From assembly GCA_016936255.1 (NCBI GenBank), contig JAFGYE010000066.1:62001-126000 (forward strand): a stretch of 64,000 nt of DNA, read 5' to 3'. Under the pieces are notes generated by a model. It had not been told where the DNA came from and did no database searches. It was given only the letters and a program-made list of their open reading frames with translations. Shown in pieces: positions 1 to 9,948 of this stretch. How positions within the stretch are numbered: position 1 is the first letter of the stretch; the number at the start of each line of letters is the position of its first letter. Source of the DNA: Marinifilaceae bacterium. GTDB taxonomy: Bacteria; Bacteroidota; Bacteroidia; Bacteroidales; Marinifilaceae. The position numbers and the translations under genes were made by a program.

Positions 1-1
1 C

Positions 2-952
2 AAAGAAGTGATTGAATTTGTTCATGGAAAAAGTCCGAATTCCTTACAGATTGACCAATATATTAAATTGGTGGCACCCACAGATATGTCAGTTATTATT
101 GAAGGAGAGAGCGGTACAGGAAAAGAAATTGCAGCCCGAAGAATTCACTTTGACAGTAGAAGAAAAAAGAAGGCTTTTGTTGCTGTTGATTGTGGTGCTT
201 TATCTACAGATTTAGCAGGAAGCGAACTGTTCGGTCATATAAAAGGTTCATTTACCGGAGCAATAAACGATAAGGAAGGTCAGTTTGAATCAGCTCAGGG
301 AGGAACCTTGTTTCTGGACGAAATAGGGAATTTATCCTATGAAATTCAAATGAAGCTATTAAGGGCTTTGCAAGAACGTAAAGTTCGTAGAATTGGAAGC
401 AACAAAGATATTGATGTTGATGTGCGGATTGTTGTCGCAACCAATGAAGACTTATCAGTAGCAGTAAATAATGGAGATTTTAGAGAAGATCTTTACCATC
501 GTTTAAATGAATTTAAAATTACAGTTCCTGCTTTACGAAACCGAATTGAAGATATTGAATTGTTTTCGAATTATTTTCTCGAATTGTCAAACAATGAGTT
601 AAATAAAGAAATCACAGGATTTAGCTCCGAGGTTTTGGAAAAATTCAAATCTTATTCATGGCCCGGTAATTTACGAGAACTTCGAAATGTTATAAGAAGA
701 TCTGTTTTGCTTAGTCCTGAAAAGAAAGTAGAACTAACCAGTTTACCCAATGAAATCTTAAATGACAATGCCAATAGTAGTTTTGTTGCGGAAGGTTCCA
801 ATCTTAAATTAATTCAGGCCGCAAACGAAAAGGAATTAATTGTATCCACGCTCCGAAAGGTGAACTATAACAAATCGAAAGCCGCCAGGATGCTTAATAT
901 CGACAGAAAAACCTTATACAATAAGATTAAACAATACGGAATCAATATTTAA
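2..952 (+). CDS. Sigma-54-dependent response regulator, 5'-truncated
   Basis: This is the C-terminal part of an NtrC-type activator that remodels sigma-54 RNA polymerase at -24/-12 promoters. The frame is open from the left edge, so the receiver domain and the true start lie outside; the GTG at base 8 is not a credible start. Visible are the AAA+ domain with Walker A GESGTGKE, the GAFTGA-type loop written GSFTGA, Walker B GGTLFLDEIGN and an arginine-finger region, then a linker and a Fis-type HTH (KSKAARMLNIDRKTLYNKIK) at the end. It runs tail-to-tail with a hybrid kinase 8 bases away, a plausible but unproven partner. Confidence 0.93.
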   Translation, partial: KEVIEFVHGKSPNSLQIDQYIKLVAPTDMSVIIEGESGTGKEIAARRIHFDSRRKKKAFVAVDCGALSTDLAGSELFGHIKGSFTGAINDKEGQFESAQGGTLFLDEIGNLSYEIQMKLLRALQERKVRRIGSNKDIDVDVRIVVATNEDLSVAVNNGDFREDLYHRLNEFKITVPALRNRIEDIELFSNYFLELSNNELNKEITGFSSEVLEKFKSYSWPGNLRELRNVIRRSVLLSPEKKVELTSLPNEILNDNANSSFVAEGSNLKLIQAANEKELIVSTLRKVNYNKSKAARMLNIDRKTLYNKIKQYGINI

Positions 953-960
953 AAATACAA

Positions 961-3507
961 TTAGGCAAGAATATCATCTTGAATAGATGTTATTACTAGA
1001 TTTGTGTTGGCAGTAACAGTTGCAACCAACTCTCTTATCTCTTCGTGGTTTAGCTCAGCATTTTCTTTTTTATGAAGAATGGTTTCCAACCGCGTTAAAA
1101 TAGGAACCACAATTACAACCCTAAGCTGGTTAAATGAAGAAAGCATCTTATGAGCAATTTCACCAATTGCCGGATAATTTTTATCAATCAAAGCTTTATT
1201 CAATAAATCAACATTTTCGTTTGCCGAGACAATAAACTGCTCCAATATCTGATTAACTAATCCCTGATCATCGGAGGTAAATTGTTTGATTTGAGTTAAG
1301 TCGAAAAGATCATCCGACATTGTTTTGTCAGAACTTTTTAATTCAATTCTCTCTTCTTTCGCATTACTAAATAAATCTCGAAGCATTCCCATCAGAATAG
1401 CCTCATCGAACGGTTTCACAAGACACTCAGTCATTCCCGATTGTATATATTGTTTTAAATCCGAATCTCTTACATTTGCGGTTAAAGCAATTATTGGAAT
1501 TTCAGATTTTTGAGTTTGTTCCAGCTTTCTAATATTTTTACACAGCTCAATTCCACCCATTTCCGGCATGTGAATGTCTGTAAGAATCAGATCGTAATCT
1601 TTTTGCCTGATTAAATCGAAGGCTTTAGATCCGTCGTCCACAAAATCTGCCTGCAGGCCCCAGCTGGAAAAAATAGTTTTTAATAGTAACAAACTGTATG
1701 GATCATCATCTGCAACCAAAAAAGATTTTTGCTTTAAAAAATCAGTACTTGGAACTTCCTTTGATTTTTTATACTCAGAGGCCACTTCTTTCGATTCTAA
1801 TAATGGTATTCGCAAAGTAAAACAGGATCCTTCACCCAGCTTACTTTCCACATACAAATCACCACCTAATAATCGTGATAATCTTCTGCTAATTGCCAAA
1901 CCTAGTCCTGTTCCACCATACTTCCTTGCAGAAAACGAATCTGCCTGGCTGAAATCTTCAAAAATCGTTTCTAATTTATTCTTATCAATTCCAATTCCTG
2001 TATCTATTACATTTACTTCGAACATAAAGTACTTCTCGATTTGAGTAACCGATGATTTGATTCTAACAGACCCCTTTGACGTAAATTTTATGGCATTACT
2101 ACCCAAATTCAATAGAATCTGTTTAATCCGAAATGGATCACTATCTAAATTAATTTGAGAATCACCTTCGTATTCCCAAGTAAAATTGATGTCTCTGTTT
2201 TCAGCATTAATTTTCAGAATATCGTATACGTCAAAAACCAGAGAATAAGGTTGAAACAGAATATTTTCAATATGTAGTTTTCCAGCTTCAATTTTCGACA
2301 AATCAAGAATTTCATTTACCAAGCCAAGCAAATGTGTCGATGAGTTTTTAAGAACGCGCACAAATCCTTCTTGATGCTCTTCTAATTTTGTTTTATTTAG
2401 CTGATTTGTGAAACCAATAATGGCATTAAGAGGAGTTCTTATTTCATGGCTCATTATGGCTAAAAAATCTTCTTTCACTTTTGCCAACTTTTCTGCTTTT
2501 CCTTTGGCAACAATTAATTCTTTTCGATAAAAATTACTCCTGGTGATATCGGTAAGAATGAAAATGATAAACAGGATACCCAGAACGAATCCAACAATAA
2601 TGATCACAGAAATCACAAATATTGAATTACTGGCAATTTCTTTTGCACTATCCGATTCATGAGTTAATTGCTGCAATCTTTCCTTTTCCAACTGACGCAA
2701 TAAAATTTTAATCTTGTCCCACATTAAAGAATTTTCTTCAACCAACCGCAATTCTTCATTCGATACAATCTCTCTGTTCAATCGTTCTTTGGCCTGAGCT
2801 GTAAGCAGCATATTCTCCAAACTTCTTAATAAACTATCGGCTTGTGGCAAATAGCTCGTATCAACCTGCACTTGTGTTCGTTGAATTACAGTTTCAATGG
2901 AATCTATTTTAGTCTCATTCTTTTTCCCACTAAACAGTCTGGCGACAAATCCTTTCTTCTTCTTTTCCTTTACTTCAGCAGGACTAACGACTGTATCCAA
3001 AAAAGTAGTGGTAGTTGTGGTAGTCTTAATTTTTGTTTTAGCCGCATCAGAAACTTCACTGAGCGCCTCCATAGCTTTTTGGGAGAGATTTTCTTTTTCT
3101 TTTGCTCTTTTTAATTCAACAAATTTCTCTAATTTATCGGCACGTTCCTCCAACAAATAGTTCATTGAATCAATTAATAAAAATGATTTACTGCTATCAT
3201 CACTAAAATATCTCAATGAATCCAAATCATTTTGAATTTCTATAATATTCTCGGCATAATTAGCCAGGTATCGTTCCTTTTTTGTTAATGAGTAAATTCT
3301 TATTTTATTTTCCGCTTCCGATAAATTCGTTAAAATTCGGTTCATTCTGGCAATCTCAGCATCTGGTTTTGATAAGTATATAACAGAATCCAAGAGTTTA
3401 TTATACGATTGGTAGGCTATGAGTACAGAAGCAAGAATAGCCAGGAACACAAATATGTACCCTAAAACAACTTTAATCTTTATATTATTTTTATTCTCAG
3501 TCACCAT
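961..3507 (-). CDS. Hybrid sensor histidine kinase with receiver and HPt domains
   Basis: This is an inner-membrane phosphorelay kinase of 848 residues. Order: membrane segment at about 12-31; a long extracytoplasmic helical sensor region (about 32-290) interrupted by a low-complexity stretch with a KTTTTTTTF run and a KEKKKKG patch; second membrane segment at about 293-317; HisKA with SHEIRTPLNAIIGF (His354); HATPase with NAIKF, DTGIGI and GGTGLGLAI boxes; receiver with phospho-acceptor Asp644 in LTDIHMP; and a C-terminal HPt with His786 in AHKMLSSF. The ATG start sits just before the first membrane segment. Phosphate may pass His-Asp-His to the convergent sigma-54 regulator, but the signal cannot be read from the sequence. 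Confidence 0.92.
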   Translation of the reverse strand: MVTENKNNIKIKVVLGYIFVFLAILASVLIAYQSYNKLLDSVIYLSKPDAEIARMNRILTNLSEAENKIRIYSLTKKERYLANYAENIIEIQNDLDSLRYFSDDSSKSFLLIDSMNYLLEERADKLEKFVELKRAKEKENLSQKAMEALSEVSDAAKTKIKTTTTTTTFLDTVVSPAEVKEKKKKGFVARLFSGKKNETKIDSIETVIQRTQVQVDTSYLPQADSLLRSLENMLLTAQAKERLNREIVSNEELRLVEENSLMWDKIKILLRQLEKERLQQLTHESDSAKEIASNSIFVISVIIIVGFVLGILFIIFILTDITRSNFYRKELIVAKGKAEKLAKVKEDFLAIMSHEIRTPLNAIIGFTNQLNKTKLEEHQEGFVRVLKNSSTHLLGLVNEILDLSKIEAGKLHIENILFQPYSLVFDVYDILKINAENRDINFTWEYEGDSQINLDSDPFRIKQILLNLGSNAIKFTSKGSVRIKSSVTQIEKYFMFEVNVIDTGIGIDKNKLETIFEDFSQADSFSARKYGGTGLGLAISRRLSRLLGGDLYVESKLGEGSCFTLRIPLLESKEVASEYKKSKEVPSTDFLKQKSFLVADDDPYSLLLLKTIFSSWGLQADFVDDGSKAFDLIRQKDYDLILTDIHMPEMGGIELCKNIRKLEQTQKSEIPIIALTANVRDSDLKQYIQSGMTECLVKPFDEAILMGMLRDLFSNAKEERIELKSSDKTMSDDLFDLTQIKQFTSDDQGLVNQILEQFIVSANENVDLLNKALIDKNYPAIGEIAHKMLSSFNQLRVVIVVPILTRLETILHKKENAELNHEEIRELVATVTANTNLVITSIQDDILA

Positions 3508-3848
3508 TTAAATTGTTCTACTTATTTTAACGTGCATTTTAAAATTGGTAAGCTAAAGTTAGTAAGAATTTTTTTTAGTCAATTATAAAATTAATTGCGC
3601 CTTTTCTATTAGAATTCCGGATGTATTTGGGGATTTTATACCCAAAAAATGGGGAAATTTTCCACACAATCAATTTATAAATTTTAAAATGTGCATTCGT
3701 TTCAAAGAGGCAATAAACATCTTTATGTCTGATTATCTTTAAATTAGCATTATAAATTATATTATATGTATTGAAACAAAATCTTGGCATGATATTCACA
3801 TATATAGTACAAACAAAATAATGAAACCTAATCTCTAAAAACTAATTT
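3508..3848. other. Divergent AT-rich spacer, 341 bases
   Basis: This lies between the hybrid kinase and a lipoprotein gene that read away from each other. It must hold both promoters, but I found no clear TTTG/TAnnTTTG pair. One open frame on the minus strand here has no codon character of a gene and was left out. Confidence 0.6.
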
Positions 3849-4712
3849 ATGAAACGTATTCTTATAGCATTGCTAATTGTTCCTATGTTTATCTCATGTA
3901 ATCAAAAAGAGTTAAAACAACTAAGAGAGCAAAACCAGCAACTAACTGTAATGGCTCAGGAAAAAGATTCTTCAATTAATGAATTCATTGGATCGTTAAA
4001 TGCAATTGAAGAAAACCTTGAAATTATTAAGCAAAAGGAAAATATTATTGCAGTTAACTCTGAGAATCCTAATCAATCTCAAAAACAAAAAATTGCAAGC
4101 GATTTAACTTCAATCAATAATTTGTTAGAACAAAATAAATTGAAAATTGAAGAATTAGACAAAAAATTAAATAATAGCTGGTATCAAAACTCGAAACTAC
4201 GCAAATTAACTGATCGTTTAAAAACAGAATTAGAAGCCAAAGAAGGTGAAGTAATTATTTTGAATGATAAGGTAGCAAAATTGAACATTGAAGTTGACAA
4301 CTTGAATGGACAAGTAAGCGAGTTGAATGGAACTGTGTTGGCTTTGAATACTGAAAATGAAATCAAAGCTAAAGTAATTGAAAACACAACAAATGAACTA
4401 AATACTGCTTTTTATGTATTTGGAACCAGCAAAGAACTGCAAGAGAAAAATGTAATTACCAAAGACGGTGGATTTATCGGAATTGGAAAAACTGCAGTTC
4501 TTAACAAGGATTTTAACACAAGTGAATTTGAAAAAATTGATATCACCAAAGTTACTACGATTCCTGTAATTGGGAAGAAGATTAGTTTTGTAACAAATCA
4601 TCCAAGCAGCTCTTATAAGGTTGAGGGAGTTGAAACAGTTGAAGGTATTACAATTCTAGATCCAGTTGAATTCTGGAAATCTTCAAAGTATTTGGTAATA
4701 GCGGTACGATAA
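3849..4712 (+). CDS. Coiled-coil lipoprotein, function unknown
   Basis: A 287-residue predicted lipoprotein. The start MKRILIALLIVPMFISC gives a lipoprotein signal peptide with lipid-acceptor Cys17. Residues about 20-185 are heptad-rich (repeated LNxxVxxLNxxVxxLN), so a long parallel coiled coil is expected in the periplasm. About 100 residues that look globular follow, with FGTSKELQEKNVI and IPVIGKKISFVTNHPSSSYKVE. This Bacteroidota type is usually annotated only as hypothetical; I know no function. It stands alone: the next gene starts 167 bases later. Confidence 0.82.
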   Translation: MKRILIALLIVPMFISCNQKELKQLREQNQQLTVMAQEKDSSINEFIGSLNAIEENLEIIKQKENIIAVNSENPNQSQKQKIASDLTSINNLLEQNKLKIEELDKKLNNSWYQNSKLRKLTDRLKTELEAKEGEVIILNDKVAKLNIEVDNLNGQVSELNGTVLALNTENEIKAKVIENTTNELNTAFYVFGTSKELQEKNVITKDGGFIGIGKTAVLNKDFNTSEFEKIDITKVTTIPVIGKKISFVTNHPSSSYKVEGVETVEGITILDPVEFWKSSKYLVIAVR

Positions 4713-4879
4713 TCAATACATGGTTGAGTTTTAAGGTTGTCCAAGAAAGGCTGTCAGGAGTGGCGGCCTTTCTTATGCATTCTAATTTGTAAGTAATATT
4801 CAAATGATAAAACTGTTTTGATTATTAATGAGTTTTTGTATTTTAGTGTCTTAATTTGATTTAAATAAAAATAAAGCTC

Positions 4880-5266
4880 ATGAAAGATGCATATCAAATC
4901 AATAAGGTTTATTCTATAATCCTGATATTAGCCGGATTAATTGGAATAACAGCAAGATACTTTGAGGTAGGAGATTGGCAGTTAACAGCCTTGATTCCTA
5001 CTTTTTTTGGCCTTGTACTATACTTTTGTACCGCAGGTATTCAGAATGAGAATGCCGCAATAGGACACGTGGCAGCACTTGTTACAAGTTTATTAGTTGT
5101 CATGTCTGTTTTGATGCTGTCGAAAGGTCTTTTGGGAGATGCAGGATGGGGTAGAAAACAATGGATATTTTTTGCGATTATTGCCGGAGGATTATGGAGT
5201 TTGCGTAGTCAGATTCTATACTTTAAAGCACAGCGAAAAAGAAAAGCCTCTCAGAATAAGTCATAA
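4880..5266 (+). CDS. Small four-helix membrane protein, function unknown
   Basis: A 128-residue integral membrane protein with hydrophobic segments at about 9-25, 34-52, 61-81 and 93-109 and a lysine/arginine-rich cytoplasmic tail (KAQRKRKASQNKS). No catalytic motif is visible. The start ATG is followed directly by a plausible first helix, and a strong terminator begins at the stop codon, so this is a monocistronic unit. I do not recognise the family. Confidence 0.8.
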   Translation: MKDAYQINKVYSIILILAGLIGITARYFEVGDWQLTALIPTFFGLVLYFCTAGIQNENAAIGHVAALVTSLLVVMSVLMLSKGLLGDAGWGRKQWIFFAIIAGGLWSLRSQILYFKAQRKRKASQNKS

Positions 5267-5291
5267 AAAAAGCCCTAAAGGGCTTTTTTTT
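5267..5291 (+). terminator. Rho-independent terminator
   Basis: AAAAAGCCC-TAAA-GGGCTTTTT hairpin followed by a run of T, starting right after the stop codon of the small membrane protein. Confidence 0.9.
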
Positions 5292-5475
5292 ATTTGTAAT
5301 AAGACATTGCTTCTTAAAAGCAAATTATTTTTTATAAAATAAGGTGTTGCTTTCTCTGATGTTTTATTATTTGATGACCATTGTCGGTTAATGGAAATAT
5401 AAGCACAAGATCATCAACAGCTAAATTATGCCTGACATAGCTTGACAGATTGATAAATTAACTTTGATGACTTCA

Positions 5476-5508
5476 TAAAAAACGCAGTTCCATTACAGAA
5501 CTGCGTTA
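5476..5508 (-). terminator. Terminator of pgk
   Basis: Arms ACGCAGTTC (5482-5490) and GAACTGCGT (5498-5506) pair perfectly over nine bases with a seven-base loop. Read on the minus strand the hairpin is followed by TTTTTT, 36 bases past the pgk stop. Confidence 0.88.
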
Positions 5509-5543
5509 CATATTTCCCTAAGGAAAGGTATATCTTAATAATA

Positions 5544-6731
5544 TTATCCTCTGATAGCTGTTACTCCAGGAAGTTCTTTTCCTTCGATGTATTCTAATAA
5601 AGCACCACCACCGGTTGAAACATAACTTACTTTGTCAGCAAGACCGTATTTGTTGATTGCAGCAACAGAATCACCACCGCCAATTAACGAGAAAGCTCCT
5701 TTTTCGGTAGCAGTTACAATAGCATCAGCAATTGCTTTGGTTCCTTTGGCGAAAGTATCCATTTCGAATACTCCAACAGGACCATTCCAAAGAATAGTTT
5801 TTGATTCTTCAATTACTTTTGAGAAGCTGGCGATAGTTGCATCAGCAACATCCAGTCCCATCCATCCTTCAGGAATTGCATTTACATCACACACTTTAGT
5901 GTTGGCGTCGTTAGAGAAGGCATCAGCAATTAAAGCATCGGAAGCAAGGTGAAGTTTCACGTTGTTCTCTTTTGCTTTCTGAAGAATTTCTCGGGCCATT
6001 TCTAATTTATCATCTTCAACCAATGAGTCTCCAATAGTTCCACCTATTGCTTTCACAAAAGTGTAAGTCATTCCACCACCAATAATCAAATGATCAACTT
6101 TTGACATTAATGTTTGGATGATTTCAATTTTTGAAGAAACTTTAGCTCCTCCCATAATGGCAGTTAACGGATGCTTGGTATCTTTCAATACCTTATCAAC
6201 GCTTGATAATTCGCCTTCCATTACATATCCGAAAAGTTTGGCTTCCGGGAAAAATTTAGCGATAACAGCAGTAGAAGCATGTGCACGGTGAGCCGTTCCA
6301 AATGCGTCGTTGATCCAAAGGTCAGCTAAATCAGCTAATTTTTTAGCAAATTCTTCATCACCTTTTTCTTCTTCTTTGTAATAACGAAGATTCTCCAATA
6401 AAAGAACTTCACCAGGCTTTAAATTAGTAGCCATAGTTTTTGCACTTTCACCAATACAATCATCAGCAAATTTTACTTCAACACCAATCGATTTTGTAAG
6501 GTGAGCAACAATGTGCTTCAATGAAAATTTCTCATCTACACCTTTTGGACGACCAAGATGTGACATCAGGATAGCAGAACCATTACCATCTAATACTTTT
6601 TTGATAGTAGGCAGAGCAGCACGAATTCGTGTGTCGTCAGTAATTTCGAATTGCTCGTTCAAAGGCACATTGAAATCTACTCGGATAATAGCCTTTTTAC
6701 CTGAAAAATTGTAAGTGTCAATACTTTGCAT
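5544..6731 (-). CDS. pgk: Phosphoglycerate kinase
   Basis: Glycolytic enzyme: 1,3-bisphosphoglycerate + ADP <-> 3-phosphoglycerate + ATP, in the cytosol. At 395 residues it is normal length. The N-terminal substrate domain shows [18 protein letters not shown] and HLGRPKG; the C-terminal nucleotide domain shows [18 protein letters not shown] and the GGGDSVAA loop. The ATG start lies about 30 bases downstream of a good Bacteroidota promoter, and the gene has its own terminator, so it is a single-gene transcript. Confidence 0.98.
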   Translation of the reverse strand: MQSIDTYNFSGKKAIIRVDFNVPLNEQFEITDDTRIRAALPTIKKVLDGNGSAILMSHLGRPKGVDEKFSLKHIVAHLTKSIGVEVKFADDCIGESAKTMATNLKPGEVLLLENLRYYKEEEKGDEEFAKKLADLADLWINDAFGTAHRAHASTAVIAKFFPEAKLFGYVMEGELSSVDKVLKDTKHPLTAIMGGAKVSSKIEIIQTLMSKVDHLIIGGGMTYTFVKAIGGTIGDSLVEDDKLEMAREILQKAKENNVKLHLASDALIADAFSNDANTKVCDVNAIPEGWMGLDVADATIASFSKVIEESKTILWNGPVGVFEMDTFAKGTKAIADAIVTATEKGAFSLIGGGDSVAAINKYGLADKVSYVSTGGGALLEYIEGKELPGVTAIRG

Positions 6732-7093
6732 GATATAATTGTCTTTAGTTTTTTTTTCGTGTATCCAAAGGTAGCTTTTTCTGCAAATGAGTGCAAAAAA
6801 GATAGGGGAAACTATTGTATCTGTAATTAATGCAGTGGGTTAGGTGTTATGAGGCATTAGTTTTGAAACGATTGCATAAAAAAATAAATTTGAATAATAG
6901 GAGCTAAAACGTCAGATTTGGAGACTTCTTAATTGCAAGATGATTACTTTTAGCAAAGCACTCTGATATTTTTTTAACTTTGGGTAGCCTAATGAGTTTT
7001 TGCAGCTAATTTTGCATTTTAGTGATCGCTCGGAAATCAATGTTAAGTGATTGATGACATTAGGATGCCTGTAACAGAATCGAAATTAATTTC
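6732..7093. other. Divergent spacer between pgk and holB
   Basis: The spacer is 362 bases. The pgk promoter occupies the left side. On the right a TAATTTTG (7007-7014) resembles a -7 element for holB, but the nearest TTTG (6979-6982) is 24 bases away, too far for the usual spacing, so I do not call it. No ORF is credible here. Confidence 0.5.
6766..6797 (-). promoter_or_regulatory. Promoter of pgk
   Basis: On the minus strand TTTG (6794-6797) is followed after 20 bases by TACCTTTG (6766-6773), matching the Bacteroidota -33/-7 consensus TTTG-N19..20-TAnnTTTG. Transcription should start near 6760. Confidence 0.65.
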
Positions 7094-8218
7094 ATGCAAT
7101 TCAAAGATATAATTGGACTTGAATCGGTAAAGAGTCAGTTCATACAAACAGTAAAAGAGAATAGAATTAGTCACGCTCAACTATTGGTTGGACCGGCCGG
7201 AGTTGGAAAATTACCTTTGGCGATTGCCTTTGCACAATATGTTTCCTGTTTGGATCAAAAGGAGAATGATTCATGTGGTGTTTGTTCATCATGCAAAAAA
7301 TACCAGAAGTTAATTCATCCCGATTTACATTTTGTGTTCCCGGTAGTAACCGGTAAAGGCTTTACGAATCCGGTGAGCGATAATTTTATTGGCAGCTGGA
7401 GATCTCAAATTGAAAGTGATCCGTATTTTGATTTGGGCGAATGGTACCAAACTCTGGGTGTTGACAATTCTCAGGGCTTAATATATTCTTCGGAGAGTAA
7501 TGAAATTATCCGCAAGTTAAATCTGAAGACTTATGAGTCTGATTACAAAATAATGGTGATTTGGCTGCCGGAAAAGATGCATCGGTCCTGTGCCAACAAA
7601 TTGCTTAAAATGATCGAAGAACCGCCAAAGAAAACATTGTTTTTAATGGTTTCGGAAGAGCCGGAAAAAATTCTTCAGACAATACTTTCCAGAACACAGA
7701 TTGTAAAAGTTCCAAAAATTGAATCCAGAGATTTATCGCAGGCGCTTACATCCGAATTTAATTTATCGGGAACCGAGTTAAGCAATGTGGTTCGTTTGGC
7801 TGGCGGCAGCTATCGTAAAGCCCGGATATTGATTCAGAATTCAGATGAAAACGCTTTTAATTTCGAGAATTTTGTTACTATTATGCGATTGAGCTATGCG
7901 CGTAAGGTGTTGGAAATAATGGATTGGTCGGAGCAAATTGCCGGGATTGGACGGGAACGTCAAAAGAGTTTTTTAAACTATTGTGTTCGTATGGTGCGCG
8001 AGAATTTCATTTTAAATTTAAAAAAGCCTGAAATGGTGTTTCTGAATGGCGAGGAAATGAATTTTTCCAAGCGATTTTCGCCTTTCATCAATGAGGAAAA
8101 CGTATGGATTCTTGCTGATGAGCTTTCAAAAGCTCATTCGGATATCGGTAGAAATGCCAATGCTAAAATTGTTTTTCTCGATCTAAGCTTGAAACTGGTT
8201 AAATTATTAAGGCCATAA
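7094..8218 (+). CDS. holB: DNA polymerase III delta' subunit
   Basis: Clamp-loader subunit of the replicative polymerase; 374 residues. The AAA+ fold opens with GLESVKSQF and GPAGVGKLPL (about 33-42), where the usual GK[ST] is GKL, typical of the non-hydrolysing delta' position. A zinc-binding run with four Cys (SCLDQKENDSCGVCSSCKKY) follows, then the SRTQIV arginine-finger region. The C-terminal helical part is divergent, as is normal. It stands upstream of ricT. Confidence 0.93.
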   Translation: MQFKDIIGLESVKSQFIQTVKENRISHAQLLVGPAGVGKLPLAIAFAQYVSCLDQKENDSCGVCSSCKKYQKLIHPDLHFVFPVVTGKGFTNPVSDNFIGSWRSQIESDPYFDLGEWYQTLGVDNSQGLIYSSESNEIIRKLNLKTYESDYKIMVIWLPEKMHRSCANKLLKMIEEPPKKTLFLMVSEEPEKILQTILSRTQIVKVPKIESRDLSQALTSEFNLSGTELSNVVRLAGGSYRKARILIQNSDENAFNFENFVTIMRLSYARKVLEIMDWSEQIAGIGRERQKSFLNYCVRMVRENFILNLKKPEMVFLNGEEMNFSKRFSPFINEENVWILADELSKAHSDIGRNANAKIVFLDLSLKLVKLLRP

Positions 8219-8272
8219 GAGGCTATTAATTCGGCGAATTAGTATCTTTAAAAGTTTATAAATTAAAATCAT

Positions 8273-8280
8273 TATTTTTG
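8273..8280 (+). promoter_or_regulatory. Probable -7 element of ricT-gldH
   Basis: TATTTTTG matches TAnnTTTG 33 bases before the ricT start. The -33 partner is weak (TTTA at 8247-8250, spacing 22). Confidence 0.4.
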
Positions 8281-8312
8281 CGGTCGGTTACCGACTAATA
8301 ATCAATATACAT

Positions 8313-9458
8313 ATGACAGAAAATAAGGAACCAAAAGGGAAGTGCGGAGGTTGTGCTTCCAATAAAAAGGATGATAGACTTCTGTATGGAAAACTAGATG
8401 TTTATGATTGGTTGAGTGATGTTCCTGAGAGTGTGTTATGTCCGGATATCGTTGAAGTAAAATTTAAAAATACCCGAAAGGGATTCTTCTCAAATTCGAA
8501 TCAATTAAGACTGCAAAGAGGCGATGTTGTTGCTTTAGAGGCATCACCCGGACACGATATAGGAATTGTTACGCTAACAGGAGATTTGGTTGTAGAGCAA
8601 ATGCGAAAGCAGAAACTGAATCCGAAAACATACGAGGCAAAAAAAATATACCGAAAGGCTAAGCCGGTGGATATTGAAAAATGGCATGAGGCCATTGCGC
8701 TGGAACACAAAACAATGATTAAGGCCCGTCAGCTGTCTGCAGAGCTAAAACTCAATATGAAGATTGGTGATGTAGAATATCAGGGCGATAAAACCAAAGC
8801 AATTTTTTACTACATCGCCGACGATCGGGTTGATTTTCGTCAATTGATTAAAGTGCTTGCCGAGCAGTTTAAAATTCGGATTGAAATGCGTCAGATTGGA
8901 GCAAGGCAAGAGGCTGGAAGAATTGGCGGTATTGGTCCTTGCGGAAGAGAACTTTGCTGTTCTACCTGGATTACTAATTTTGTGTCGGTAACTACAAATG
9001 CAGCTCGTTATCAGGAGATTTCATTAAATCCGCAGAAATTAGCCGGTCAATGTGGTAAGCTTAAATGTTGTTTGAATTTTGAATTGGATTGTTACATCGA
9101 TGCTCAAAAAGATTTTCCGAATACAAATATTCCGTTGGAAACAAAAGATGGTACAGCTTACCATCAGAAAACAGATATTTTTAAGAGGCTGATGTGGTAT
9201 TCGTATGATAAATACAATACCATGAATATGGTTCAGCTATCGGTTGATACCGTTAAAGACATTATCAAACAGAATAAAAAGGGCATTAAGGTTAATAAAT
9301 TGGTAACAGAGTTTGTTGCAGAGCCTAAGAAAACTTTAGAATACGAAAATGTAGTTGGTCAGGATAGTTTGAACCGTTTCGATTCGGTGGAAAAACCGGC
9401 AGCGAAAAAAGCGAAGCGTAAATTCCGACGTAAACCACGAAAAAATAATCCGTCCTAA
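8313..9458 (+). CDS. ricT: PSP1 / RicT-family regulatory protein
   Basis: A 381-residue PSP1-domain protein (YaaT/RicT family). In Bacillus, RicT with RicA and RicF forms an Fe-S-containing complex controlling RNA processing; in Bacteroidota the partners are unknown. The PSP1 core spans about 60-280, with the Cys clusters GPCGRELCC and GQCGKLKCC that can bind a metal cluster, plus an extra CGGC near the N-terminus. The C-terminus is a basic tail (KKAKRKFRRKPRKN) that may contact RNA. gldH starts two bases after its stop, the order I know from other Bacteroidota. Confidence 0.88.
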   Translation: MTENKEPKGKCGGCASNKKDDRLLYGKLDVYDWLSDVPESVLCPDIVEVKFKNTRKGFFSNSNQLRLQRGDVVALEASPGHDIGIVTLTGDLVVEQMRKQKLNPKTYEAKKIYRKAKPVDIEKWHEAIALEHKTMIKARQLSAELKLNMKIGDVEYQGDKTKAIFYYIADDRVDFRQLIKVLAEQFKIRIEMRQIGARQEAGRIGGIGPCGRELCCSTWITNFVSVTTNAARYQEISLNPQKLAGQCGKLKCCLNFELDCYIDAQKDFPNTNIPLETKDGTAYHQKTDIFKRLMWYSYDKYNTMNMVQLSVDTVKDIIKQNKKGIKVNKLVTEFVAEPKKTLEYENVVGQDSLNRFDSVEKPAAKKAKRKFRRKPRKNNPS

Positions 9459-9460
9459 TC

Positions 9461-9931
9461 ATGAAGATGTTGAGGGTTCTTTGCACATTATTACTGGGAG
9501 TTCTTGTACTTTCCTGTGATTCAAACAGAGTGTACGAACAGTATGAGAATATTCCTGATTTTGAATGGGATCAGGAAAATATTCTTCGTTTTGAAGTGGA
9601 AATAACAGATACGATTCATGCAAATGATATCTTCATTAATCTGCGCAATTCCGGAGATTATGCCTATAGTAATTTGTGGGTGTTTGTAAGAGTAACATCT
9701 CCTGATAATGAGCTTAATGAGGAGAAAGTTGAAATTGAATTAGCCGATGAAACCGGTGATTGGTATGGAAGCGGATTTGGTGATATTTTTGATTTACAGG
9801 TTCCTTTTAAACAAAAAGTAGTTTTTCCAAGATCAGGAAAATATGTGTTTGAAATTGTTCAGGGAATGTACGATCAGAAATTGAAGGGAATAGTGAATGT
9901 TGGAATTCGTATTGAGAAGGAAAATAGATAA
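9461..9931 (+). CDS. gldH: Gliding motility lipoprotein GldH
   Basis: A 156-residue lipoprotein with signal LLLGVLVLSC (lipidated Cys19), then the family pattern YEQYENIPDFEWDQENILRF and a beta-rich domain. In Flavobacterium GldH is needed for gliding and type IX secretion; it is often kept in non-gliding Bacteroidota. It is co-transcribed with ricT (two-base gap) and followed 17 bases later by trmB. Identification rests on the N-terminal pattern and the conserved ricT neighbour. Confidence 0.88.
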   Translation: MKMLRVLCTLLLGVLVLSCDSNRVYEQYENIPDFEWDQENILRFEVEITDTIHANDIFINLRNSGDYAYSNLWVFVRVTSPDNELNEEKVEIELADETGDWYGSGFGDIFDLQVPFKQKVVFPRSGKYVFEIVQGMYDQKLKGIVNVGIRIEKENR

Positions 9932-9948
9932 TATAAGAGGTTTTAAAA

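Noticed and set aside
961-3507. PorY, the kinase partner of PorX
   Set aside because: PorY is a short classical kinase; this protein is a hybrid kinase with receiver and HPt and lies next to a sigma-54 regulator.
3575-3799. A minus-strand frame of 74 codons in the divergent spacer
   Set aside because: Biased toward Ile/Asn/Tyr as expected from AT-rich non-coding DNA; no start context or homology pattern.
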